A program made the translations under genes and the position numbers. DNA of 64,000 nucleotides, from NCBI GenBank assembly GCA_039654915.1, contig CM077597.1, positions 85,314,001 through 85,378,000 of the forward strand, given 5' to 3'. Below are positions 46,766 to 57,684 of this stretch, in pieces. Within the stretch, counting starts at the first letter, position 1; each line of letters begins with the position of its first letter. This DNA comes from Aquilaria yunnanensis. Taxonomy: Eukaryota > Streptophyta > Magnoliopsida > Malvales > Thymelaeaceae. The notes below the pieces were generated by a model that was given only the letters and a program-made list of their open reading frames with translations, was not told the origin of the DNA and ran no database searches.

Positions 46766-46860
46766 ATATGACACAAATATGAGTCATGATGTCAAAGTAT
46801 AAACTTGGTAAGTGAAAATTGAATTATTCCAAAGATATGTAACTATAATTAACTATATAT
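46766..46860 (-). repeat. Dispersed repeat R1, copy 2, part 2
   Basis: GACACAAATATGAGTCATGATGTCAAAGTATAAAC matches the reverse complement of 48838-48790 of copy 3. The repeat continues from 39399 across the LTR insertion. Confidence 0.72.
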
Positions 46861-47424
46861 TACTAAAAAAAGCCTAATTACCTATCTATTAATTTTTAAT
46901 AAAAAATACACATACATCAAGGTTTACCATCTATTTTATAGCTAAGTCAATGTAATTGTCACAAATATCGAGCTCAAGTCTTATATAGCTTTTTTATCTC
47001 TGGGTAATTAATGCATACCCATGACTTAAAAACTATACTCACATCACTAAGGTTTAAAAATCTAGTCTTACCTATTATTTTTATGATATAATTAGTCAAC
47101 CATACGAAATAGACTCCTTAAAATAGACTGTGTTAGTGTTAAGTATCGACTGCGGATCGGCTTATTGGGGGTCTCCTTGCCGTTTCATTCCTTCTGGTCC
47201 ATCAAACCCGTGGCATAGCTGTGACAGTTTGAAATGGCGCCCTGCGTTTTACCAACAGCCATTGTGGGCGAAAATTGCTGCATGCCGTTATAATCATAAA
47301 AAAATTATGATCAGTATGCAGGATTCATGCCGTTGTAATAATAGAAAACAAAGAAACTTTTGACTTAACTAAATGTGAATTAAAAAAAACATTTCTAAGT
47401 TTATATCGTTATTTATCATGAAAG
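46861..47424. other. Intergenic stretch with a GC-richer island at 47120-47300
   Basis: Mostly AT-rich. The island around 47130-47363 holds a 77-codon frame starting MLVLSIDCGSAYWGSPC. SIDCGS resembles the start of plant malectin-like extracellular domains, but nothing after it supports that family. It may be a captured or decayed exon, or chance. I do not assign a function. Confidence 0.25.
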
Positions 47425-47870
47425 TTTTGAAATTTCTTATATGTGGGCTATATTAATTTTTATATGTTTTTCTTAATTAGATTAAGAATTGAAATTAGCC
47501 AAATGAAACATATGGGGCCTATATGGTAATTGATCTGAAGATGGGTTAATAAGTCCAATTATAATAAAAGATATGTGTTTATTTAAGTGTGAGCCGATAG
47601 AGTCCATGTAGCCAATGATGAGTAGTTCCATGAACTTCTATATAAATAGAGAGCTAAGGCTTCCTTTAGCCAAGTGATTAGGGTAAAAGTTTTTGACCCA
47701 TTGGAAGGACTGCTAACTGGAATAAAGGGTAAGGCCTGTGCATTCATCAATATTATTTTCGCTACATTCATTAATGGAGCCTAAATTAGGTCAGATCTTT
47801 TATTTATTTCAATTTAATTTATGTGATTTTATTTTTCATGTATGATTTTGGTATACTGGAAAAATCAACA
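47425..47870 (+). mobile_element. Copia LTR (446 bp), same family as 22369-22812
   Basis: Collinear with the LTR at 22369-22812 throughout (TTATATGTGGGCTATATTAAT, GATTAAGAATTGAAATT, TTTATTTAAGTGTGAGCC) and ends AAAATCAACA. The PBS-like sequence next to it (GTGATATCAAAG) shows that it is a 5' LTR or an LTR with attached leader. Confidence 0.85.
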
Positions 47871-48560
47871 TGTGATATCAAAGTTTGTTACATGATCATA
47901 GAATACATGAAATTAATTTGAGATTTTCCGATTATATGATTGGTTTTTGGTTTTATACGACTGGAACATGTTTTAATTAATTGGGTTTGTAATCGGTGCA
48001 TGGATCCTCTTGTTTTCTTTGGCTTGTTTTGTTCTGTTACCTTTGTTAATAAAACAAAAATAAAGAAATCCATGGTGGGCTAAATTAGGTTTGGAACCGG
48101 GATCTCTTGTGGATCGTTGAAAAGAAGTGATCGTATAGCTGGTTGCATCGGGATCTGTAGTCAGCGCCGTCATTGTCTTAGCTAGATTCCGGGGAAGACC
48201 GAAAATGGACGTCTATTATTGCAGAGAAACACCCCGCAGATGTTATTCATGGGGTTGTTTTCTGGGCAATTTCATTGCCGTTTGTTAATGAAAATGTGAA
48301 GGAGGAGGATGATTTTTTAAAATCTATTATGATTTTGGGGGTTGAAATGGGCTGTTCGCTAATTAAAAAAACAGAAAGGGATGAAGTCGCCTCTGGGTTC
48401 AAAAGTTAAAGAACAAATCGGGGAAGAAGAATAAGAAATATTGTCTTTGTAGCCCAATTGCTAGACTGCCATCCATGTTATGACGTTTTGACCAATTAAT
48501 CATTGGGTTTTATTGTCGTTAGTTAGATCATGGCTTGCTGGCTGTAATTGTTTGTTAGCC
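47871..48560 (+). mobile_element. Copia leader region, coding part missing
   Basis: Starts TGTGATATCAAAGTTTG, a degenerate tRNA-iMet-type primer site. It continues about 0.7 kb with no gag or pol motif. The reading frames here are short and without domains. I take it as the untranslated leader of the copia element, with the rest lost. The right edge is uncertain. Confidence 0.5.
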
Positions 48561-48749
48561 ATTAAATTTTTCCCCTTCATGCTTTTCAGTCCCAGACTTT
48601 CATAATGAACCCTGAAGCTGCTGATTTCATAAAAGTGACAACAAACTTTTAATTAAAGCCATACTAAAATTTATGTTCTTGCAATAAAGGTTAAATTTAC
48701 TTTAATTGAAGAGACACATATGATCATGGTCCCTTATAAAGGTAAATTA

Positions 48750-49210
48750 AAGTGAATATGCATGACAAATAATTCTTTAAATTCAATATTTACTTAATAT
48801 GTTTATACTTTGATATCATGACCCATATTTATGTCATACTTCTTAGAAGAAATTTCTTTGTACATGAGTTTCTTATTGAATGTTCCACCTGTATTATCTT
48901 TTTTTTTTTTTTTATAGAACATAAAAAAATTTTATTAAAAATATAGCTTATGTCTCTTTAAAAAGTCAAAATTATGATAATATATTAATGGTAAATTTAT
49001 TTAATTGTTTAAGCCAATTAATATAAAATCGGCAGTTAAATCATTAGCTTTTTTAATCTAAAACATAGAGCCTAAGATAAAATTTACTAACTTAACTTTT
49101 AAAAAAATTTACAAATACATAATACTATTAAGATATTAAATTATGATCTTTTCTTAATAGAATGTGTACCAGTAATTTTAAATTGTACACTGATAAGAGG
49201 AATTTCAAAA
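48750..49210 (+). repeat. Dispersed repeat R1, copy 3, part 1
   Basis: Inverted relative to 38920-39399/46766-46860, with matching blocks such as AGCTTATGTCTCTTTAAAAAGTC and CATTAGCTTTTTTAATCTAAA. It is interrupted after CAAAA at 49206-49210 by the chimeric retroelement and continues at 57685. Confidence 0.78.
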
Positions 49211-49375
49211 TGTAACACCCCCATATCCCACATGAGTAAATTGTGGGGAGCCTTATGTGGTTATATAGGCTCTAATTCCAGAACATAAGCACCTAGCGCT
49301 TATCATTTTCTAAAGGATAGCCCATGTGGTGTGGGCAGGTGTTTCGTTGACCGGTTCTGGATTTAGGCCGTTACA
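49211..49375 (+). repeat. 5' TRIM-type LTR (165 bp)
   Basis: TGTAAC...GTTACA, including a TTATATA TATA-like word at about 49260. It is the same family as 57515-57679 and the LTRs of the array at 62060-64000. Confidence 0.93.
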
Positions 49376-49468
49376 GATGGTATCAGAGCCAGGTTTGGTT
49401 CAAAGTATGTGGTTGAGTCCGCTGGTATGAGACGGGGGAACTTTCTTATACTAAGAGTCCATTCCTAG
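49376..49468 (+). mobile_element. TRIM internal sequence type A
   Basis: The stretch from the PBS to GAGAGTCCATTCC-like sequence recurs, reverse-complemented, at 63196-63286 of the right-hand array. There it sits beside a 165-bp LTR with no gypsy sequence. It therefore belongs to the TRIM family. From CAGCGACCTCACTCAGTAAG onward the sequence is gypsy family A leader, matching the reverse complement of about 3680-3710. Confidence 0.82.
49378..49393 (+). other. Primer binding site of the TRIM-type element
   Basis: TGGTATCAGAGCCAGG, two bases inside the 165-bp LTR. This is a 16-base match to the initiator-methionine tRNA complement, better preserved than the sites in the gypsy copies. Confidence 0.92.
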
Positions 49469-49619
49469 CAGCGACCTCACTCAGTAAGTATGCTTCTTGC
49501 TTGTTTGCTAAGTTAGAGACATTGGATAGGTTTTGAAAAAGTTTCCATAATTGAGCATAATATATTAGAAAGTTTATAAACAAAAAGTTAACAACTTGGC
49601 TTTCAATAAGGGGTTCCGA

Positions 49620-50425
49620 GAACTGAGGGTGGATATATCACTTGGGAGACATTCGTGCATACTTTCTATGGTCGATACTTCTCTGAGGCCATGAGGGACA
49701 GAAAAGAGCAGGAGTTTCTTGCACTGGTACAGGGAAGCATGACAGTAGATCAATACACAGCTAAATTTAATGTCTTGGCCCGCTATGCTGAGCACATTGT
49801 GGCACATGAACCAAGGAAAATCAAGAGGTATGTTAATGGTTTGCGTGACGAGCTGGCAGATAGGCTGATTATGCAAGAGATTGATACCTTTGAGAAGGCA
49901 GTATCCTTAGCTCAACGGGGTGAGGCAAGGATGCGAGATAAGCAACTATCTAGACCGCTTGACATGAGTCGGAGTCGTATGCCATCACGACCTACACATG
50001 CAGGCAGTTTCCGTCCTATACCATGACCAATGCCTGCCCAGGGGCAAGGACATTTTGGCAGAGGTCAGCCAATCGATAACAGAGCTACCCGACTACAGCT
50101 TAATGGGGCAGGAGGGTCTACAGTGCGACCGGTTTTTCAGGGCCAGGGAGGGCCTAGATGTCAGACTTGTCATTTCTTTCACCCAGTTGGAGGGCGGTGT
50201 GTGACCTATTTCTATTGCCAGGAGATAGGGCATCTATCCAGGCAATGTCCTAAGAGGGATGCTCCACTAGCAGCACACGTTCCACCAGCAGCACCGGCGG
50301 GACCACCAACAAAGAAACCTCGTGTAGCAGGACGTGTTTACGCAGTGACAGCCGAGGAGGCAGAGGATGCTCCAGGTGTGGTGCAAGGTACGCTGTTAGT
50401 TATAGCTTTTAATTATAGCCTTTAA
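49620..50425 (+). pseudogene. Gag remnant of gypsy family A, copy 3
   Basis: The N-terminus is deleted: leader sequence jumps at 49609 to mid-gag. The Gag core reads FYGRYFSEAMRD, then QYTAKFNVLARYAEHIV and RKIKRYVNGL. An in-frame TGA at 50024-50026 (probably CGA originally) divides it from the Gln/Gly-rich linker and zinc knuckle at 50030-50425. The knuckle reads YFYCQEIGHLSRQC, so the first Cys is Tyr, while copy 1 has lost the second Cys. Non-functional. Confidence 0.92.
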
Positions 50426-50462
50426 TTTCAAGTTCATGGTAGCGGCATGTTTAGGTTAGTGA

Positions 50463-53400
50463 TTGTTTGAATTGATCGTAGGTACTCTTTCTATTTCTGG
50501 GTTCCCTGCTAGAGTTCTTATAGGCTCGGGGTCCACACATTCTTTCATATCTCCTAGACTAGCAAATCAGTTAGGCATGCCTGTTAAAGAGCTTCCTTTC
50601 ATACTAGTCGTTTCTACACCGTCAGACACTAGTATGAGTTCTACTCGTGTACTTCAATCTTGCTCGATTTCTGTCGGAGGATGCAATTTAGACTCTGACC
50701 TCTTTGTGCTTGGGATATCTGAATTTGATTGTATTTTGGGCATGGATTGGCTACATCGCCACCATGCTAAAGTGGATTGCTATCAGAAGCTAGTTACCTT
50801 CTCCTTGGCTAATGGGTCGGAAGTGCAATTTGTGGGGGATAAAAAGAGCTTCACTCCAATCTTAATTTCTAGCTTGCAAGCTAATAGATATCTCCGTCAA
50901 GGTGGTGTTGGCTATTTGGCTTATGTGCAGACAGAGTCAAAGAAGCCTGAATCAGTAGCTGGTATTCCTATTGTGGAAGAATTTCCAGAAGTGTTTCCAG
51001 AGGAGTTACCTGGAATGCCACCTAGCCGAGATGTTGACTTCACCATTGATTTATTGCCAGGAACGGCTCCTATCTCTCAAGCACCTTATCGAATGGCTCC
51101 CTCAGAAATGGCGGAACTAAAAAGTCAATTATAGGAGCTTCTCGAAAAGGGGTTCATACGTCCAAGTACCTCACGTTGGGGTGCTCCTGTTTTGTTCGTG
51201 AAGAAGAAGGATGGTAGCTTGAGGATGTGCATCGATTATCGACAACTGAATTTGGTGACGATAAAGAATAGGTACCCTTTACCTCGGATTGATGACCTGT
51301 TTGATCAGCTAAGGGGATCATCAGTCTTCTCCAAGATCGATTTGAGGTCTGGGTACTATCAATTGAAAATCAAAGAGGGAGATGTGTCAAAGACAGCATT
51401 CAGGACTCGTTATGGGCATTATGAGTTTTTAGTGATGCCCTTCGGGTTAACAAATGCACCCACAGCTTTCATGGGCCTAATGAATAGGGTGTTCCAACCA
51501 TACCTAGATCAGTTTGTCATCATTTTCATAGATGATATTCTGATTTACTCACCAAATGCTGAAAGCCATAGAGAACATTTGAGGATTGCACTTCAGACGT
51601 TAAAGGAGCATAAGCTGTATGCAAAGCTGAGCAAGTGCGAGTTTTGGTTGGACAGTGTCACCTTTTTAGGCCATGTGGTAACTAAGGAAGGAATTGCAGT
51701 GGATCCTAGTAAGGTTGAAGCTATGGTGAACTGGCAACAACCGAAGACCGTGTCTGAGATTCGGAGTTTCTTAGGCTTGGCGGGGTATTATAGATGTTTT
51801 GTGGAAGGTTATTCAAAGCTGGCACGCCCTTTGACCCAACTGACTAAGAAGGATCAACCATTCCAGTGAACCGAGCAATGCGAAAATAATTTTCAGGAGT
51901 TGAAGAAGCGGTTAGTCTTTGCACCTGTTCTTACTCTTCCTGATGGGCGGAGTCGTTTTGCGGTTTATGCAGATGCATCACATCAGGGGCTTGGTTGTGT
52001 ATTGATGCAGGCGGGAAAGGTGATCGCTTATGGGTCTAGGCAGTTGAAGCCTCATGAGCTTAATTACCTAACTCATGATCTGGAGTTGGCAGCTGTCATA
52101 CATGCATTAAAGCTTTGGCGACATTATTTGTATGGAGAAGAGTTTGAGGTCTTCATTGATCACAAAAGCCTACAGTATTTATTGTCACAGAGGGAACTGA
52201 ATAATCGACAGCGTCGTTGGGTTGAATATCTCTCCAATTATAATTGCACTATTCAATATCACCCAGGTAAAGCCAACCTAGTGGCTGATGCTTTGAGTAG
52301 AAAAACGGGTGCTAAACTGAATGCTATGGTGGTTTCTGAGTGGAAACTACTAGAGGAGTTTAGTCATACGAGCTTAGGTGTTCAAGTGAAAGAATCCCAG
52401 GTTCTCATGGCCAGTTTGTATATGGAGCCTACACTTGTGGCAAGGGTCAAGGAGGCGCAAAAAGAGGATCCACAATGCCGAGAATGGTCAGTTCTAGGGC
52501 AAAAAGGATTCAGTGTGGATGTGGATGGTACCCTAAAATTTCAAAATAGAATTGTTGTTCCTCAAGGTAGTGAGGTGAAGTATGATGTTTTATCGTCGGC
52601 ACATCCATCTCGGTTGACCATCCACCCGGGGGGCACCAAGATGTACCATGATTTGAAGAAAAGCTTTTGGTGGAGTGGCATGAAGAAGGATATTGCAGAG
52701 TTTGTATCTAGATGTCTGACTTGTTAGAAGGTTAAAGTAGAACACCAGAGACCTGGAGGACTGCTACAGCCATTAGAGATTCCTCAGTGGAAGTGGGATG
52801 ACATTGCAATTGAATTTCATAGTTGGGCTACCTGCCACTCGTCGTCGACATGATGCAATATGGGTTATAGTTGATCGGTTAACCAAGTCAGCCCACTTTT
52901 TGGCAATCCAAAAGACTTGGCATGTAGCTAGATTAGCTGAATTATACATATCTGAGATAGTTCGTCTCCATGGAGTACCGAGGAGCATTGTTTCTGATAG
53001 GGATCCATGATTTACATCACAGTTTTGGCAGGCTTTACAAGAACAGTTGGGCGCTGTGACATTAATAGGCACTGTGACATTAATAAGCACCGCTTATCAT
53101 CCACAGACAGATGGGTAGTCGGAGAGGACTATACAAACTATTGAGGATATGCTTAGAGCTTGTGCACTGGATTACAAGAACTCCTGGGATAATGACCTGC
53201 CACTAGTGGAGTTTGCTTATAATAATAGCTATCACTCCAGCATTCAGATGGCCCCATATGAGGCTTTGTATGGACGTAGTTGTCGTACTCCGGTGTGTTG
53301 GGAAGAAGTGGGCGACAGGCCTTTATTAGGACTAGATTTGGTACAACAAACTTCAGATAAGGTCAAAATAATCAAACAATGATTGGTAAGGGCTCAAGAT

Positions 53401-53862
53401 AGCCAGCGGAGTTATGCAAACCAGAGGCGTCGTCCCTTGGAGTTTTCTGTTGGTGATCATGTGTTTCTAAAGGTGTCACCGACCAAAGGAGTTCAACGCT
53501 TTGGAGTGAGAGGACAGTTAGCCCCGCGCTTTGTTGGACCTTTTGAAGTCTTAGAACAGGTTGGAGAGGTGGCTTATAGAGTAGCTTTACCACCTAACTT
53601 GGCTAGAATTCATAACGTGTTCCATGTGAGTAATATTCGAAAGTATCAGCCAGATCCAGCACATGTTATTCCGTGGGAGCCGTTGCAGTTACGAGAGGAT
53701 TTGACTTACGTCGAGGAGCCTTTGGCCATTGTGGATCGTAGAGAAAAGGTTCTGCGCAACAAAGTCATTCAACTGGTAAAGGTCATTTGGAATAATCATG
53801 GAGAGCAAGAAGCAACCTGGGAAGTTGAGGATGAGCTTCGAAAGAAGTATCCACAGCTTTAA
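50463..53862 (+). pseudogene. Pol remnant of gypsy family A, copy 3 (protease to integrase)
   Basis: The protease at 50463-50900 reads IGSGSTHSFIS, with the catalytic Asp replaced by Gly. TAG at 51132-51134 stands where copy 2 has CAG. RT at 51192-51869 keeps [12 protein letters not shown] at 51867-51869 replaces the Trp codon present in copy 2. RNase H and the integrase HHCC region are open at 51900-52727 ([11 protein letters not shown]). The integrase core has a frameshift near 52810, TGA at 53008, a tandem duplication of about 20 bases near 53050-53085, and a TAG at 53116 shared with copy 2. The chromodomain-like end is open at 53383-53862 (VIWNNHGEQEATWE). Clearly a dead copy. Confidence 0.95.
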
Positions 53863-53921
53863 GGTACTTCTCAACACCTTCTTTCAAATTTGGGGACAAA
53901 TTTCTTTTAAGGGGAGGAGGC

Positions 53922-56900
53922 TGTAATAACCCTAGAAATTAAGGAAAATAAAATTACTAAATTACCCTAAATAAAAAATAATAATAATAAGTAAATAAAA
54001 TAAATAAATAAAAAATAAATTAATTAGCATTTTGTCCTTAAGGGTATTTTTATAATTTTGCCTACCAATTTAGAAAATCAATATAAAATTAAGAATCTTG
54101 ATCCTTAGATAATTCCTTTAGTAGTTATTAAGTCAAATTCCAAACCGAAAGCTCATAGTCATTTTCTTTAGGCTAGGGGCATTTTTTTCATTTACAACCG
54201 AGCATCAGATGAAAAATCTGGGAGCACCATTGGATTCTTCTCGAAAAAATGAGTCAAGAGAAATTTATCTCACTCAATTTTGAATTCGTTTGCTTAGGTT
54301 TCCCAAAATTTAGCCAATGCACGTGTGGGGTTTAAACCGGGTCCGTGCTACTGCCACATAGGATTATTTTTTTTCTTTTCTCCCTAACCCTAATTTCTTT
54401 CTTCTAAAACGTCCCAGCCGCAAAAGCATCTACAGGTTTTTTTTTTTTTGAAACTTTAGATTAAAAAAAAAAAAAGAAATTGCCTTTATTAATTAAGCGG
54501 CCATCATTACGTTTTATTATATTATTACTTGTTTTGCCTTACGTTTCTATTTGGCGTGAAACTCAATTCACCTCACAAACCCTTTTCAACATTTCAGCTT
54601 CTTCTCCCCCATCAACAGCCGCCTAAGCCATAAAATTGGAATTTCTGAATCTCGTCCACAATTCTTCATCCATCCTTTCACACCGATTGTTTGCCTCTAC
54701 TTAGTGCTTCATCAAATTGTGTAAGTTTAGCCATCTAAGCTTTGATTCTTGGCTCTTCCAAAGTATTAGAATATTAATTTAATTCTGTATTTTTGCCTAG
54801 ATTCTTTAAGTTGAAGGGAAACCCCATCCGGACACCAAAACCAATCCTACGAGTACCGATGATCCCGATTTGCTTCGTGTGAGCAAAAGTTTTTCGGTAT
54901 TACTCTTTTAATTTTTTTTTTCTTTTCTTCCAGCAACAAAATACCTTATATTGTTGCTGGAAATTCTTTGTAGATTATCATTAATCCAAGTTTTGGGTTT
55001 TCCACTCGTTTCTGGTGTAATCTTGTCCATACTTGGTTCTAAGCCCGGTAAGCCACCGTAGCCTCTTTTAAAAATTATCTTGGCTGCCAATTTCGAATAT
55101 TATAGCCCTAATAATTCTTTTTTTCCTTGCTGTCCATGTTGTTACAAAAGGTTAGAAAATCCTTACTTGAAGGTTTGGTGTTTCTTTGGACTCCCGGAGC
55201 GTCAGAGAACCCGAAAACACATCGGTAACCGAAATAAAATTTTTTCCTTCCAAGATCAGTTTTTACAGCCATTAAATAAGCTTATAAGTTAGTGTATGGC
55301 TGCTGTAATTTTTAGGATCAATATCAAGAAGGCTCCCGACACGATCCTGAATAGGCACAAGGCCACCGGAGACACCCCGAGACCCTTTTTTCCCACTAGG
55401 TAAAATTTCGGCCTAGATGCCAAGAACATGATACTTCCAAGTACCATTTAGGAAATTTCAAATTTTTAGTATATTTTTCTAATTTTCTACCTTACTAACA
55501 TTTTGTAGGACCGTCCTAGGAAATCGCCATCTTTCGCCGTATTATTCCGAACTAGGTAAAGGGGAAGAGTGGGTTAATTCTCGTGGGCCCTCTTAGGCCC
55601 AAAATAAGCTTCAACCCGAATAATAAATTCTAAATAAACAATTGGGCTAAACAAAATCTTTAAATGCGTGGGCAACATGGGTTAAGTAATTAATTAGTTT
55701 TTCTAGAATTTTATTTTATTTTATTTTATTTTAGTTCTCTTCCATTGAGATGTAATTTTGGTTGGTTGGTTGTATGGTTGTAATGAGGTGATGTATGATG
55801 TATGTTTGGCGCTAGTATCATACTAGGACCGCTTATAATAAGAATTAAATTAGAAATATGTTAGGACCGCCTAAATAAACACCGTTAGTAGTATGTTTAG
55901 GGCCGGTGAGACAAACACCGTTAGTACCATGTTTAGGGCCGACAAGCTCATTAGCAACATGATGAGATTTGAAGGAACCGTTAGTGGCATGTTAGGGCCG
56001 TAATAAATTATTATAAGCCGATAGATAAAGGATTAGGAGCGTAAATACTAAATGACCAATTTAGAAAGAATTCACGAGAAATGAAATGAACATTTTATCA
56101 CAAATACACTTAAAAGATATCATTGATTGTCATGACATCATGTAACACTAAACTAAGATAACATGATAAAAGAAATAGGATGCACTAGAATCATGGCATT
56201 ATACTAAAAAGAGCTAAAATAAAATGAGCTACAGTCATGCATCAATTGGTTGTTGCATATGATTGATGTTTGTCATACACAAGATTGCATTAAGTAAAAG
56301 ATTTAAAGAGTAAGATAAAATACGAGGCATGCAAGGTTGGTGATGAACCATATCTACATGACCTAACAAGCCGTAAATTTAGACGAGAGGTTCGGAACGG
56401 ACGATTCGAACCCGAGAGGCATGTTAGGGTGGCGGCGGACCGTCCCTAATCATGACCCGATATTGACACGGACTATGGAGATATGATTTGTGCACTGTCA
56501 GACCATAGCTGGCGAGGGACCATGCTTATGGCTGTTATCACGAGAGGCTCTACCTCGGCGTAGGTATCCTGAGAGGCTCTGGCTTGATGGCATCCCTAGT
56601 GGCACTGCCTAAGAGTTATCCCGAGAGTGGGTGATGTACACACTCACCACCCTAGGTTCGTCCGACGGCAATTAAGTATTGGATTAAGTGATCGATCAAG
56701 AAGATATTATTTAATCGGTAAAAAGAATTATGCATATGCATGGTAGTTCAAGCATGCTAGTAGGATTTTGATTTTGTTGTTATAATGTTGTATGGAATTG
56801 TTCTTTAAGTAAATTGCTATAGCTTAAAGTTTATTATTCGTTGTTGTTTGTTATGGGAATATTAGGACCCACGTGATGGGCCTGATACTTCCCTCTTATT

Positions 56901-57310
56901 GAGCAAGTTGTGCTCATCCCTCCTCTTAACATGTTTTTTTTAGGTGAGTACTATGAGGAGACAGAGTACACTGAACCATATAACGAGGTTCAAGATGTGG
57001 AGCAGACTGAGTGAGGGTACGCTATAGCCCCTCGAAAGTAGAACTGGCTAGGACTAGGTTTTAACTTTGTGTTATTTGATTTTTAAAGAAACATATGGTT
57101 TGTTTAAATTGGCACCTTATCCGCATATTAGTTTTCCTAGGATTGTCACTTAACTACTCTGATTTCGTTAATACTCTTATTGTTTGGAAAATAATTTAAA
57201 ATAAAATGTTTTACCTCACATTTCTTAAATTATTTTAATTAAATGCTTTATAATTCTGGGAATTTAAGATATCTTTTAAAATTAAGGTTTATAAAATTGG
57301 GGGCGCCACA
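53922..57310 (+). mobile_element. Gypsy family A LTR inside the chimera (3389 bp)
   Basis: Preceded by the polypurine tract TTTAAGGGGAGGAGGC and running from TGTAATAACCCTAGAAATTAAG to GGGGGCGCCACA (a T-to-C change in the usual GTTACA end). It is immediately followed by GTTTGGTATCAGAGC, a primer binding site, as if it were also a 5' LTR. It carries two 36-bp units near 55880-55950. Confidence 0.93.
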
Positions 57311-57514
57311 GTTTGGTATCAGAGCTGACCCGGGACCACGATGGTGTGACATAGTGGGTATGTACATGCATCGTCTACCGGGACTGATCCTGGATTCGAG
57401 AGGCTACTTGGCCAGGGGCTAAGTAGTCCAATTAGAGAGGTTACTTGGTCCGGGGAACCAAGTAATCCGATTGACCCCAACGGGGACGTTAGGTGCATAA
57501 GGGGGGGGGGAGTT
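57311..57514 (+). mobile_element. TRIM internal domain type B with PBS and polypurine tract
   Basis: TGGTATCAGAGC at 57314-57325, then TGACCCGGGACCACGATGG, CATGCATCGTCTACCGGGAC and other words that recur reverse-complemented between the LTRs of the array (62532-62734, 62900-63106, 63618-63817). It ends in AAGGGGGGGGGGAG at 57499-57512, the polypurine tract, just before the 3' 165-bp LTR. No protein is encoded on the sense strand. Confidence 0.85.
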
Positions 57515-57679
57515 TGTAACACCCCCATATCCCACATGAGTAAATTGTGGGAAGCCTTATGTGGTTATATAGGCTCTAATTCCAGAACATAAGCACCTAG
57601 CGCTTATCCTTTTCCAAAGGATAGCTCATGTGGTGTGGGCAGGTGTTTCGTTGACCGGTTCTGGATTTAGGTCGTTACA
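57515..57679 (+). repeat. 3' TRIM-type LTR (165 bp)
   Basis: Same length as the 5' copy, with about five substitutions (roughly 3%). Followed by the CAAAA duplication. Confidence 0.93.
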
Positions 57680-57684
57680 CAAAA

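Larger units (their letters stand above)
49211..57679 (+). mobile_element. Chimeric retroelement: TRIM-type 165-bp LTRs enclosing a gypsy family A interior
   Basis: Two 165-bp LTRs (49211-49375 and 57515-57679) begin TGTAACACCCCCATATCCC, end GTTACA, and are flanked by CAAAA (49206-49210 and 57680-57684). They differ at about five positions. Between them, in order, are TRIM internal sequence type A (49376-49468), gypsy 5' leader (from about 49469), internally deleted gag, broken pol, a complete 3389-bp gypsy LTR (53922-57310), TRIM internal sequence type B (57311-57514) and a G10 polypurine tract. The duplication is on the outer short LTRs, so the short-LTR element is the unit that integrated here. 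Whether the gypsy part came with it or entered later is open. Confidence 0.82.

Noticed and set aside
47130..47363. Malectin-like receptor kinase exon
   Set aside because: Only a six-residue resemblance (SIDCGS). The rest does not follow the family, so no gene is called.
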